From Burkholderia sp. Bp9142 (lineage in GTDB: Bacteria > Pseudomonadota > Gammaproteobacteria > Burkholderiales > Burkholderiaceae), in contig NZ_QTPP01000010.1 of assembly GCF_003853415.1 (NCBI RefSeq), forward strand, positions 164,430 through 228,429: DNA of 64,000 bases, read 5' to 3'. Under the pieces are notes generated by a model. That model was not told the origin of the DNA. It made no database searches and saw only the letters and a list, made by a program, of their open reading frames with translations. How positions within the stretch are numbered: the stretch's first letter is position 1; each line of letters starts with the position of its first letter. Of the stretch, positions 16,834 through 25,825 are shown piece after piece. A program made the translations under genes and the position numbers.

Positions 16834-18213
16834 TCAGTACACGAAGCCCGCGGCGCCGACGAGGCGCGGCGTGTCGCCCGACAACAGGTCGAGCCCGAGG
16901 TTGCGCTGTATCGCGAACTCGAGATCGCTGCTCGGCCGCGCGACGGTGTCGAGCGCCTGCTCGAGCTGGCCGGGGCCGGTCGGCTGCACGATGTACGGCG
17001 TCACGATCACGACGACCTCGGTCTTGTTGTCCTGGAAGTTCTTCGACGAAAACAGCCGGCCGATGATCGGCAGCCGGCCGAGCCCCGGGATCTGCGACAC
17101 GGTATCGGCAGTCTGGCTTTGCAGCAGCCCGCCGATCGCGAAGCTCTGCCCGCTCGACAGCTCGACCGTCGTCTCGACGCGCCGCACGGTGAGTGCCGGC
17201 ACCTTGATGCTGCCCGTCGTCACGCTGTTGCTCGCATCGACCTCACTGACTTCCGGGCGCACCTTGAGGCTGATGCGGTTGTCGGCGAGCACGGTCGGTG
17301 TGAAGTCGAGCGACACGCCGAACGGCTTGTAATCGACCGTGATCACCCCCGTGTTGCCGGCCTGCGCAACGGGAACCGGAATCTCGCCGCCCGCGAGGAA
17401 GCTCGCGGTCTCGCCGGACATCGCGGTGAGGTTCGGTTCGGCGAGCATCGTGATCAGGCCCTCCTGGTCGAGCGCATCGAGCACGACGTCGATCGACCAG
17501 CGCCCCGCGCGGAACCCGCCGAGCACCGAGAATGCGCCCGTCGGCGACAGGTTGAACAGGCCGTTCGTCGGATCGAACAGCGTGCGCCCGTTGAACAGCC
17601 CGCCGACGAAGTTGCCGGCGCTGCCAAGCGAGCTCCAGTTGATGCCGAGCTGCTGCGTGACGTTGCGGCTCACCTCGGTCACCCGCACGCGCAGGTTCAC
17701 CTGGATCGGGCGCGACAGCGTGAGCCGGTTGACGATCTTTTCCTTGTCGCGCAGGTACGGCGCGAGCGACTGCATCACGGCGTCCGCGTCGGCCGCGCTC
17801 GGCACCTTGCCCGACACCATCAGCGAGCCCGGCGCGCCGGACACCGACAGCTTCAGTTGCGGAAAGCGGCTGTCGAGCACCGCCTGCAGCGACGCGGTGT
17901 CGACCTGCACGATCACCGTCCGGCGCAGGATCGGCCGATGGTTCGCGCCAAGCGCGATCAGCGTGGTGGTGCCGGCCTTCTTGCCGAACACGAACACGGT
18001 GCGCGGCGACGGCACCTGGATGTCCGCGATGCTCGGGTCCGCGACGAACATCGCGGTCGCGGGTTCGGGCAGCGACAGCATCTCGCCCTTGCCGGTCGCG
18101 ATCGACAACGCCGCGCCGGCGTCCGCCGCCTGCGCGCGCTGCGCGAGCGCGACACCCGGCGCGACGATGCAGGCCAGGCACCAGAAAGCGATCCATCGAA
18201 CCATGCGCACCAT
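16834..18213 (-). CDS. cpaC: CpaC/RcpA outer-membrane secretin of the Flp pilus
   Basis: The 459-residue protein has a signal peptide, an N-terminal BON-like/pilus domain with FVADPSIADIQVPSPRTVF, and a C-terminal secretin domain from about residue 220 containing LAEPNLTAMSGETASFLAGG and VPALTVRRVETTVEL. It should form the outer-membrane gate for the Flp fibre. An in-frame TTG at 18228 would add five residues; the ATG at 18213 is preferred because GGGAAG precedes it. There is a 62-base gap to cpaB upstream. Confidence 0.93.
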   Translation of the reverse strand: MVRMVRWIAFWCLACIVAPGVALAQRAQAADAGAALSIATGKGEMLSLPEPATAMFVADPSIADIQVPSPRTVFVFGKKAGTTTLIALGANHRPILRRTVIVQVDTASLQAVLDSRFPQLKLSVSGAPGSLMVSGKVPSAADADAVMQSLAPYLRDKEKIVNRLTLSRPIQVNLRVRVTEVSRNVTQQLGINWSSLGSAGNFVGGLFNGRTLFDPTNGLFNLSPTGAFSVLGGFRAGRWSIDVVLDALDQEGLITMLAEPNLTAMSGETASFLAGGEIPVPVAQAGNTGVITVDYKPFGVSLDFTPTVLADNRISLKVRPEVSEVDASNSVTTGSIKVPALTVRRVETTVELSSGQSFAIGGLLQSQTADTVSQIPGLGRLPIIGRLFSSKNFQDNKTEVVVIVTPYIVQPTGPGQLEQALDTVARPSSDLEFAIQRNLGLDLLSGDTPRLVGAAGFVY

Positions 18214-18275
18214 GCGTCTTCCCGTCAAATGCCTGCCGCCGAGCGGCCGGCCCCATTCGTCACCGTGTCACCGTG

Positions 18276-19292
18276 TCACTGCGGCGCCGCCGGCCGCGGC
18301 GCTTGCGCCGTCGCGTCCGCGGCAGCGTTGCCGCCCGCGGGCCCGGCCGGCGCAACCGGCATGCCCGGCCAACCGGCCGGTAGCGGCGGCACGCCCGGCA
18401 TGCCGGTGCCCGTGCCCATGCCGTGCGATCCATCGTCGACCGACGAGCCGCGATAGATCACGACCGTGTTGCCCGGCGACGCCGGCCGCGTGCCGGCGTC
18501 CGTCCGCGCGGACGGCACCCGCGCCGCGCGCGACACGTCGCCGGCCCACACCGGCGGCGTATCGGGCTCCGCTTCGTCGCTGCCTGCCGCCTGACGGCGA
18601 TCGCTCGTCGCGAAGCTGCGCAGCGCCAGCGACAGCGAGCCGAGGCGCGTCGCGACCAGCACGACCTGCGCGGTGCGCGGCGCGACTTCGAGCGTGACCG
18701 TGCGCGCGCGGACCGGCGCGTCCACCGCGCTCGCGGGTGCCTTCGCGCGCTGGAATTCCGAGCCGACCGCGAGCACGCGCGCGCGCCGCACGACCGTCTC
18801 CGCTTCGAACGTGCCGGGCGTCGTCGCGGAACCGCCGATCTGCTGCGTGAGCACCACGTCGACGAAGTCGCCCGGCTGGATCAGCCCCGCGTTGCCCGAC
18901 ACGTCGTCGACCGGCACCGAGATCGCGCGCATGCCGGGCTGCAGCGCGGCCGCGAGAAAATCCGGCGCGCCGGCCGGAATCACGTTGTCCGTGCGGATCG
19001 GCGCCCCGGCGTCGACGCGGTTGCGCAGCAGCGCGCCTTTGAGCTCCGCGCCCGGTTGGGATTCGACGAACGCACCGGCCGGCACCTGCGCGCGCGGCAT
19101 GCGCTTCCACGCAAGATCGTTGTCGCGCAGCAGCAGCCCTTCGGGCAGGTCGGCCGCCGCGACACGCACGCGTACCTCGGCCACTTCGCCGGGTGCCGAC
19201 GGCGTCGACGCGGCGACGTACAGTTGCCGCAGGAGGAACGCGCCGATGCCGGCAGCGATGATCAGCACGGCCATTCTCAGGGGTTTGGGCAT
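18276..19292 (-). CDS. cpaB: CpaB/RcpC pilus assembly protein (SAF domain)
   Basis: The 338-residue protein has one N-terminal membrane helix (MAVLIIAAGIGAFLLRQLYV), then an SAF domain with the CpaB signature RVAAADLPEGLLLRDNDL and PAGMRAISV-like blocks. The C-terminal 80 residues are rich in Gly, Pro, Met and Ala and probably disordered. CpaB proteins bridge the periplasm and support the secretin. The ATG at 19292 was chosen because the fold starts directly there; the upstream in-frame extension is the end of cpaA read in another frame. Confidence 0.9.
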   Translation of the reverse strand: MPKPLRMAVLIIAAGIGAFLLRQLYVAASTPSAPGEVAEVRVRVAAADLPEGLLLRDNDLAWKRMPRAQVPAGAFVESQPGAELKGALLRNRVDAGAPIRTDNVIPAGAPDFLAAALQPGMRAISVPVDDVSGNAGLIQPGDFVDVVLTQQIGGSATTPGTFEAETVVRRARVLAVGSEFQRAKAPASAVDAPVRARTVTLEVAPRTAQVVLVATRLGSLSLALRSFATSDRRQAAGSDEAEPDTPPVWAGDVSRAARVPSARTDAGTRPASPGNTVVIYRGSSVDDGSHGMGTGTGMPGVPPLPAGWPGMPVAPAGPAGGNAAADATAQAPRPAAPQ

Positions 19293-19311
19293 GGCAGCGT
19301 GCGTTCCCCGG

Positions 19312-19791
19312 CTAGGTGAGCGAAACCGCGTGGGGAAACGGCACCCAGACGGCAAGGGCACCGCCGAGCGCCAGCGCGACACCGTACGGTACGCCGCGCG
19401 TCGCGATCGCGCCGGCCGGTGCGATGCGACGCTGCCGCGCAACGGCCACCAGCACGGCGACGCCGTACGCGGCGCCGCTCGCCCCGATGATCGTCAGCAC
19501 CGGGAGCGCCAGCGTCGGACCTGCCCACAGGAATACGGCCGCCGCCAGTTTCACGTCGCCGCCGCCGATCCAGCCGGCGTGACGCAGGCCGCCGAACAGC
19601 AGCAGCATCGCCGCGGCGGTCGCAACGTGACCGGCGAGTTGCGCGAGCCCTTCGCGGGCCAGCGCCGCCGCGACGAAATACAGCAACGCGAACGCCAGCA
19701 CCGCGCGATTGGACAGGCGCCGCGCGCGCACGTCTTGCGTCGCGAGCGACACCAGCACGAGCGTCGCCGTCGACTGTACGAGATAGAGCAT
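19312..19791 (-). CDS. cpaA: CpaA/TadV-type prepilin peptidase
   Basis: The 159-residue, multi-helix membrane protein is of the short A24 aspartic protease type that processes Flp prepilins. The two expected catalytic aspartates are visible: Asp20 in LATQDVRARRL and Asp79 in GWIGGGDVKLA, the GxGD-type motif. It lacks the N-terminal methyltransferase domain of PilD, as usual for TadV. It should cleave Flp and the TadE/TadG pseudopilins. Confidence 0.94.
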   Translation of the reverse strand: MLYLVQSTATLVLVSLATQDVRARRLSNRAVLAFALLYFVAAALAREGLAQLAGHVATAAAMLLLFGGLRHAGWIGGGDVKLAAAVFLWAGPTLALPVLTIIGASGAAYGVAVLVAVARQRRIAPAGAIATRGVPYGVALALGGALAVWVPFPHAVSLT

Positions 19792-19880
19792 CGGAGATGC
19801 CGTCCGTCGGCGCGCCCCGGCTGGATACGTCGTACCGCTGCGGATCCGTGTGTTCGTCGGCGGCGCGCGGGTTCAGGGGA

Positions 19881-20063
19881 TCAGATCAGCGCGGTGACCT
19901 TGTTGATCAGCGCCGTGAACACGGCCGGCAAGCCGCCGGAGGTGCTGCTCAAGATTACGCCCACCGCCGCCAGTGCAACCACGACGATGCCGCCCAGGAC
20001 CGCGTATTCGAGCGAGCTGACGCCACGTTCATCGCGCAGCAAGGTCTTGACGTATTGCAGCAT
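19881..20063 (-). CDS. flp: Flp-type major pilin precursor
   Basis: The 60-residue prepilin has a 14-residue basic leader, a cleavage site after Gly14 in DERGVSSLEYAV with Glu19-Tyr20 at the positions that define Flp pilins, then a single hydrophobic stretch (residues 21-40) and a short tail. It is the first gene of the tad operon and has a clear GGAGG ribosome binding site at 20069-20073. An 89-base gap precedes cpaA. It forms the fibre used for surface adhesion and biofilm. Confidence 0.95.
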   Translation of the reverse strand: MLQYVKTLLRDERGVSSLEYAVLGGIVVVALAAVGVILSSTSGGLPAVFTALINKVTALI

Positions 20064-20873
20064 GACAACCTCCGTGTGACGGGGTCGGTGATCGACCGTT
20101 GAATGTAAAGACGCTGTGTTGCTTCGGTGGCGCGCACGGCGTTAGCCCATTCATGACTCATGCGGCAGCCCCGGCATCGGGCCGTTCGCATCCCCCGGAA
20201 TCCATTCGATCGCTGCCACGCGCGGCGTACGGCAATGGCGTCTGCCGCTACGTTCGCGCGTCTGTTGCATAGCCGCATTGGCACGATGCTGATCACGCTG
20301 ATTCGTCTAGGGTATAGACAATTTTTTTGGCGAATTCAAATTATTTGGCGTCGGAGTGCATTTATGGGCAACGGCCTTCAACGATGAAATACACGCAGAT
20401 CATTTACCGCTTTTTCATCGCCATTCAGAAGGCTTGTCGCGGCGTGCAGTAAGAATGTTAACGCCGGGACGCATCATTTCTGCCGCTGCGCCACTCGATG
20501 ATTTTTATTCAGCTTTTCGATATGCCGCGTGATTCGCATTTGCCAATTTGAAACGAACTCGCACACGCGTTGGCCGGTAACTTTTTTCGATCGAGCCGGC
20601 ATGGCCCGGAAAATATTGCGCGCGCCGATCGCATTGCCCGATCCGGATCGGCGCCGCCATCATCGACGATCGATTCGCCGTCGATCGGCATGCGGGACCC
20701 GCACGTCGCGCTCGCTCGCGTCACCATTTCCAATCGGCGACACGCGTGATTTGCCAACCCGAAACGCGGCGATAAGCATAGTTCAAATCGTTGCTTGTCC
20801 CGCGCCCGACGCGTCCTCCAGAATGGTTCGACACCCTCCGGCCCGATTTCCACTCCTCGCCATCCGACGCTCC
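20064..20873. promoter_or_regulatory. Long AT-rich intergenic region upstream of the tad operon
   Basis: These 810 bases separate the divergent flp gene and an ABC importer operon. Base composition drops well below the flanks between about 20300 and 20560, with runs such as AATTTTTTT near 20329-20336. Several short ORFs exist but none has a credible ribosome binding site, family motif or codon pattern, so I call none. Promoters for flp (minus) and the importer (plus) are expected here, and the AT-rich block could bind nucleoid proteins such as H-NS/MvaT types. I cannot assign specific boxes. Confidence 0.4.
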
Positions 20874-21956
20874 ATGATCGACCGATTCCCGTCTCCACTG
20901 CGCCTGCTGCGATCGCTGCTGATCGCGTCCCTCGTCGCGTTGCCCGCCGCCGCCGCGCACGCCGACAAGCCCGCGACGATCCGCATCGGCGTCGCCCAGC
21001 AGGGCGCCGGCGATCCGCCGACCTTCGGCGGATCGAGCGCGGCGACCGTGCAGCTCCAGCAGCTCGTCGAAAAGGAATTCGCGGCCGACGGCATCAAGGT
21101 GCAGTGGCTGTTCTTCAAGGGCGCGGGCCCGGCCGTCAACGAGGCGATCGCCGACAAGGCGCTCGACTTCGCGTACCAGGGCGACCTGCCGGCGGTGCTC
21201 GCGCGCGCGAACGGGATCAAGACGCATCTGCTGCTCGCCGCCAGCGTGCGCTCGGGCGTCAAGATCGCGGTGCCGCCCGACTCCGATATCCGCTCGATCA
21301 CGGACCTGAAGGGCCGCCGCGTGTCGATCTTCCGCGGCACCAACCTGCAGCTCGTCGCCGACAACGCGCTCGCGAAGAACAGCCTGAGCGAACGCGACCT
21401 GCGCGTGATCAACCTCGACGCCGCGAGTGCGCTCGCCGCGCTCGCGTCGAAGGGCATCGACGCATCGGTCGGCGACTATCAGCTGTACAAGCTGCGCGAC
21501 GCGGGCCTCGCGAAGATCATCTACGAATCGCAGAACGACGGCCCGCAGCTCACGCGCCAGACCCACCTGCTCGTGCTCGACGACTTCGAGCGCGCGCATC
21601 CGGACCTCGTGCAGCGCGTCGTCAACGCATTCGTGAAGGGGGCGCAATGGTCGTCCGACGAGGCGAACCGCGACGCGTTGTTCAAGCTGTGGGCAAAAAG
21701 CGGCGTGCCGTATGCGTTATGGCAGGCCGATTATGCGAACCAGCGCCTGAAGGACCGCCTGTCGCCGCTGATCGATCCGTTCGTGATCGCGCGCTACAAG
21801 GCCGTCGCGCAGGATGCGCTGAAGCTGAAACTGATCCGCCAGGCGGTCGACGTCGACGGCTGGTTCGAGCCGAAGTATCTCGACAACGCGTTGCGCACGC
21901 AAAAGCTCGAACACTACTGGCCGCGTTACGACGCGGCCGGCCAGCCCCTTTCCTGA
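20874..21956 (+). CDS. ABC transporter substrate-binding protein, sulfonate-type
   Basis: The 360-residue precursor has a Sec signal peptide ending near AAAHA (residues about 25-29) and an SsuA-like periplasmic fold. Family landmarks are IRIGVAQQG at the mature N-terminus, DFAYQGDLPAVLARANG and SITDLKGRRVSIFRGTN. It should capture an aliphatic sulfonate or similar anion. It is the first gene of a four-gene importer set and is 15 bases upstream of the first permease. The ATG at 20874 is chosen because it begins the signal peptide; upstream in-frame sequence is not protein-like. Confidence 0.88.
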   Translation: MIDRFPSPLRLLRSLLIASLVALPAAAAHADKPATIRIGVAQQGAGDPPTFGGSSAATVQLQQLVEKEFAADGIKVQWLFFKGAGPAVNEAIADKALDFAYQGDLPAVLARANGIKTHLLLAASVRSGVKIAVPPDSDIRSITDLKGRRVSIFRGTNLQLVADNALAKNSLSERDLRVINLDAASALAALASKGIDASVGDYQLYKLRDAGLAKIIYESQNDGPQLTRQTHLLVLDDFERAHPDLVQRVVNAFVKGAQWSSDEANRDALFKLWAKSGVPYALWQADYANQRLKDRLSPLIDPFVIARYKAVAQDALKLKLIRQAVDVDGWFEPKYLDNALRTQKLEHYWPRYDAAGQPLS

Positions 21957-21971
21957 CCCGGACCCGCCCCG

Positions 21972-22811
21972 ATGAGCGACACCGCGATCCCGATTCCGTC
22001 GTCCGACCCGCATGCGCTCGCAGCGCCGTCCCGCGCGGCGAGCGTGAAGCGCGTGGCGTGGCGGCTCGCGCCGTGGGCGCTGCCCGCGCTGCTGTTCGCG
22101 CTGTGGACCGTCGGCAGCGCGCGCGGCTGGATCGCACCGCAGATCCTGCCGCCGCCCGGACAGGTGGCGGACTCGCTCGCGGAACTCGCGGCCAGCGGCG
22201 ATCTCGCGCGCCACACGCTGATCAGCTTGCAGCGCGTGCTGGTCGGCTTCGCGGCCGGTACGCTGCTCGGTTTCACGACCGGCGCCGCGCTCGGCCTGTC
22301 GCGCACGCTGGAGGCCTACGTGCTGCCCGGCTTCAACGCGCTCGTGCAGATTCCGGTGCTCGGCTGGCTGCCGTTCCTGCTGCTGCTCGTCGGCGTCGGC
22401 GAGCCGCTCAAGTACCTGCTGATCGCGCATGCGGCGCTCGTCCCCGTGACGATGAGCACGCTCCAGGGGTTCCGCCAGACGCCGCCCGCGCTCGATGAAG
22501 TCGCGCGCGTGTTCGGCTATACGCGCCGCCAGCGCATCGTCCACGTCGTACTGCCGGCCGCGATCCCGACGCTCGCGACCGGCGTGCGGCTCGCGTTCAC
22601 GAAATCGTGGCTCGCACTGGTCGTCGTCGAACTCGTCGCGTCGTCGGAAGGGCTCGGCTACCTGATCGTGTACGGCCGCCAGCTGTTCCAGCTCGATCTC
22701 GTGATGGCGGCGGTGATCGTCGTCGGCGCCGTCGGCCTCGTGATCAACCGGCTGCTCGACGCGCTCGAAGCACGGCTGCGCCGCGGCGTGCCGTCCGCGT
22801 TCCGCGGCTGA
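21972..22811 (+). CDS. ABC transporter permease, SsuC/TauC-like
   Basis: The 279-residue protein is a BPD-type inner-membrane permease with about six helices and the EAA loop region ALDEVARVFGYTRRQRIVHVVLP (recognisable part residues about 176-195), ending with GG-like contact sequence for the ATPase. It pairs with the second permease encoded 22 bases downstream, so the translocation channel may be a heterodimer, whereas standard Ssu systems use a single SsuC. Substrate choice would come from the adjacent binding protein. Confidence 0.9.
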   Translation: MSDTAIPIPSSDPHALAAPSRAASVKRVAWRLAPWALPALLFALWTVGSARGWIAPQILPPPGQVADSLAELAASGDLARHTLISLQRVLVGFAAGTLLGFTTGAALGLSRTLEAYVLPGFNALVQIPVLGWLPFLLLLVGVGEPLKYLLIAHAALVPVTMSTLQGFRQTPPALDEVARVFGYTRRQRIVHVVLPAAIPTLATGVRLAFTKSWLALVVVELVASSEGLGYLIVYGRQLFQLDLVMAAVIVVGAVGLVINRLLDALEARLRRGVPSAFRG

Positions 22812-22833
22812 GCCTGACTCAAGGAGCCCTTCC

Positions 22834-23658
22834 GTGCCACCTGCCTCCACGTCGACGCCGGACACCGCGGCGCCCGCCGCCGCGATTGCCCGTCGCATTC
22901 CCGTGCCCGACTGGCGCGGATTCGTCCTGCCGCTCTCCGCGTTCGCGCTCTGGTGGGCCGTCTCGTCCGCACACCTCGTCAAAAGCGGACTGCTGGTCGG
23001 CCCCGCCGACGTGCTGCACACCGCGTGGACCCAGGCGGCCAGCGGCGCGCTGGCGCGTGCGCTGTCGGCATCGCTCGCACGCGAAGCGTGCGGCTTCGCG
23101 ATCGGCGCGACCGGCGGCCTGCTGCTCGGCGCCGCGCTCGGGCTGTCGCGCATCGCCGCGCGCGTGGTCGGCCCGAGCTTCGACACGTTCAAGCAGATCT
23201 CGCTGTTCGCGTGGATTCCGCTGATTTCCGTATGGTTCGGCCTCGGCGACGTCGCCAAGGTCGTGTTCCTGTCGCTCGCCGCGCTGCTGCCGGTCGCCGC
23301 GCATACGTGCGACGGCATCCATGCGGTGCCGCGCGCGTATGTCGACGTGGCCCGCGCGCTGCGCTATTCGCGGCTTCAGCTCGTGCGCTACGTGATCCTG
23401 CCCGCCGCGCTGCCGTCGATCTTCACCGGACTGTATCTCGGCCTCATCTACTCGTGGCTCGCGACGCTCGGCGCCGAATACCTGCTCGTCGCCGGCAGCG
23501 GGATCGGCAACACGCTGATCGACGGCAGCGAGCAGTTCCGGATGGATCTCGTGCTGTTCGGCATCATCGTCGTCGGCACGACCGGCTGGGCACTGAACGC
23601 GGTCGCCCGTGCGATCGAACGCAAGGTGCTCGCCCGGCGCGGCGACCTGCGCCGCTGA
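22834..23658 (+). CDS. ABC transporter permease, SsuC/TauC-like (second subunit)
   Basis: The 274-residue protein has the same architecture as the preceding permease: about six helices, with the EAA-type loop YVDVARALRYSRLQLVRYV (residues about 170-188). The two permeases differ enough to be distinct subunits and not a recent duplication. It begins with GTG at 22834, and AAGGAGCCC lies just upstream at about 22820. It is 35 bases before the ATPase gene. Confidence 0.9.
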   Translation: MPPASTSTPDTAAPAAAIARRIPVPDWRGFVLPLSAFALWWAVSSAHLVKSGLLVGPADVLHTAWTQAASGALARALSASLAREACGFAIGATGGLLLGAALGLSRIAARVVGPSFDTFKQISLFAWIPLISVWFGLGDVAKVVFLSLAALLPVAAHTCDGIHAVPRAYVDVARALRYSRLQLVRYVILPAALPSIFTGLYLGLIYSWLATLGAEYLLVAGSGIGNTLIDGSEQFRMDLVLFGIIVVGTTGWALNAVARAIERKVLARRGDLRR

Positions 23659-23693
23659 TCGCCCTCCTCCTTCCTGTCGCTTCCTTCTCCGTC

Positions 23694-24533
23694 ATGACGA
23701 CCCTCGCTTCCGATTCGCTCGATATCCTTCACGTGAGCAAGCGCTACGCGCAACGCGGCACATCGCTCGCCGTGCTCGACGACGTGTCGCTGCACGTGCG
23801 TGCCGGCGAGTTCGTCACGATCGTCGGCGCGAGCGGCTGCGGCAAGTCGACGCTGCTGCGGCTGATCGCCGGGCTCGATACCGACTACGCGGGCGAGATC
23901 CGCGCCGGAGATGAACGGGTGCGCGACACGTCGCTGCAGCGCGGGATCGTGTTCCAGGATCACCGGCTGTTCCCGTGGCTGACGGTTGCGCAGAATGTCG
24001 AGGCCGCGCTGCGCAACGCGCCGCTCGACGCGGCCGCCAAGCGGCGCGCGGTGGCCGGGCACATCGCGCTCGTCGGGCTGAACGGCTTCGAGCATGCCTA
24101 CCCGAACCAGTTGTCGGGCGGGATGGCGCAGCGCGTCGCGATCGCGCGCGGCCTCGTGAACCGCCCGCGCGTGCTGCTGCTCGACGAACCGTTCGGCGCA
24201 CTCGATGCGCAAACCCGCGCGCGCATGCAGAACGAACTGCTGCACATCTGGGAGCAGGAGGGCATCACGATGGTGCTCGTCACGCACGATGTCGACGAAG
24301 CCGTCTATCTCGGCGATCGCGTCGTCACGATGGCGCCGCGCCCGGGGCGCATCGCGCGCATCGTCGACGTCGCATTGCCGCGGCCGCGCCGGCGCGACTC
24401 GCCTGAATTCGCGCGGCTGCGCGACACGGTGCTCGCCGATTTCGACGATCGCGAGCCGCCCGCCGACGGCGGCACGAAACGCACCGCTGCTTCCGATGCG
24501 CACCGGATCGGCGCATGGCGGCTCGCGTGGTAA
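23694..24533 (+). CDS. ABC transporter ATP-binding protein, SsuB/TauB-like
   Basis: The 279-residue ATPase shows Walker A GASGCGKS (45-52), the signature LSGGMAQR (140-147) and Walker B VLLLDEP (160-166), with FQDHRLFPW at the Q-loop, which is typical of SsuB/TauB/NrtD proteins. It energises the two-permease importer. The ATG at 23694 starts immediately before the conserved domain; the long in-frame upstream extension is the previous permease gene read in another frame. The C-terminal 40 residues are variable. Confidence 0.93.
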   Translation: MTTLASDSLDILHVSKRYAQRGTSLAVLDDVSLHVRAGEFVTIVGASGCGKSTLLRLIAGLDTDYAGEIRAGDERVRDTSLQRGIVFQDHRLFPWLTVAQNVEAALRNAPLDAAAKRRAVAGHIALVGLNGFEHAYPNQLSGGMAQRVAIARGLVNRPRVLLLDEPFGALDAQTRARMQNELLHIWEQEGITMVLVTHDVDEAVYLGDRVVTMAPRPGRIARIVDVALPRPRRRDSPEFARLRDTVLADFDDREPPADGGTKRTAASDAHRIGAWRLAW

Positions 24534-24703
24534 TGCGGTAACGCGGTAATGCGGATGGCCCGATACCACGCACGAATCGTTCAGCATGACGACACATATC
24601 GATCATCGCGGCGCGCGCTAAGGTTGTGACGATTCATCGGTTCCGGTTTCGCGCGGTCCCTGCTTGAATGGAGACTCGACCGATCCGACCCAGGAGACTC
24701 CCG

Positions 24704-25660
24704 ATGTCCGAAGTCCAGCACGCCGCTCACCCGTCATCGCATGCTTCGCACGCCGCCGCACCGCGCGCGGCCGCCGTCCCGCTTCAGCTTCGCCAGGTCG
24801 CCGGCCGGATCGGTGCCGAGATCGCCGGCGTCCGGCTGTCGGGCACGCTCGACGACGCGACGTTCGACGCAATCCACGCCGCGCTGCTGCGCCACAAGGT
24901 GCTGTTCTTCCGCAACCAGGGTCATCTCGACGACACCGCGCAGGAAGCATTCGCGCGCCGCTTCGGCGAGACTGTCGCGCACCCGACCGTGCCGTCCGTC
25001 GACGGCAGCGCGCACCTGCTCGAACTCGATTCCGCGCACGGCGCGCGCGCCAATTCGTGGCACACCGACGTGACGTTCGTCGATGCGTACCCCAAGGTGT
25101 CGATCCTGCGCGCCGTCGTGATCCCGCCGGTCGGCGGCGACACCGTGTGGGCCAACACGGCGGCCGCCTACACGCACCTGCCTGAATCGCTGCGCGCGCT
25201 CGCCGACACGCTGTGGGCGGTGCACACGAACGCCTACGACTACGCGTCGACGCACGTGCATGCCGACGACACGCAACTGAAACGCTATCGCGAAGTGTTC
25301 ACGTCGACCGTCTACGAGACCGAACACCCGGTCGTGCGCGTGCATCCGGAGACCGGCGAGCGCACGCTCGTGCTCGGGCACTTCGTGCAGAAGCTGAAGG
25401 GGTTGTCGTCGCAGGATTCCGCGCATCTGCTGCAGGTCTTCCACGAGCACGTGACGCGCCTCGAGAACACCGTGCGCTGGAGCTGGCAGCAAGGCGACGT
25501 CGCGATCTGGGACAACCGCGCGACGCAGCACTACGCGATCAACGACTACGGCGATGCGCGCCGCGTCGTGCGTCGCGCGACCGTTCATGGCGACGTGCCG
25601 GTCGGTATCGATGGCCGCCGCAGCGTCGTACAGAAGGGTCCGGGCGCGACGCTGCAATGA
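24704..25660 (+). CDS. TauD/TfdA family Fe(II)/2-oxoglutarate dioxygenase
   Basis: The 318-residue enzyme belongs to the taurine dioxygenase family, which releases sulfite from sulfonates (or cleaves related ethers) using 2-oxoglutarate and O2. The metal triad is visible as His120-x-Asp122 (SWHTDVTF) and His276 (RATQHYAIND), with Arg residues at 290-291 suited to bind 2-oxoglutarate. The ATG at 24704 has AGGAG at 24692 upstream. It follows the importer by 170 bases and probably degrades the imported sulfonate. Its exact substrate is unknown. Confidence 0.92.
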   Translation: MSEVQHAAHPSSHASHAAAPRAAAVPLQLRQVAGRIGAEIAGVRLSGTLDDATFDAIHAALLRHKVLFFRNQGHLDDTAQEAFARRFGETVAHPTVPSVDGSAHLLELDSAHGARANSWHTDVTFVDAYPKVSILRAVVIPPVGGDTVWANTAAAYTHLPESLRALADTLWAVHTNAYDYASTHVHADDTQLKRYREVFTSTVYETEHPVVRVHPETGERTLVLGHFVQKLKGLSSQDSAHLLQVFHEHVTRLENTVRWSWQQGDVAIWDNRATQHYAINDYGDARRVVRRATVHGDVPVGIDGRRSVVQKGPGATLQ

Positions 25661-25825
25661 CGTTCGCCGCGCACGGTGGCGGCGTCAACCGCCGCCGTGC
25701 GCGGCGCCATCCCTGCATTCCCGACCGGAGGATCCGACCATGACCTTCCCGCCACCGGGCCGACGCGTGCACGCGCAACGATGTCGCCGGCCGGCCGCCC
25801 CGTTCACTTCCGCCAGGAGCGTCGC

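Noticed and set aside
13650..17332. Very long plus-strand frames (634 and 738 codons) opposite cpaF, cpaE and cpaC
   Set aside because: They are antisense to well-supported pilus genes, are rich in Arg/His/Asp, and show no domain features.
20160..20387. 75-codon plus-strand frame in the flp upstream gap
   Set aside because: It has no signal, motif or ribosome binding site, and its composition is that of intergenic DNA.
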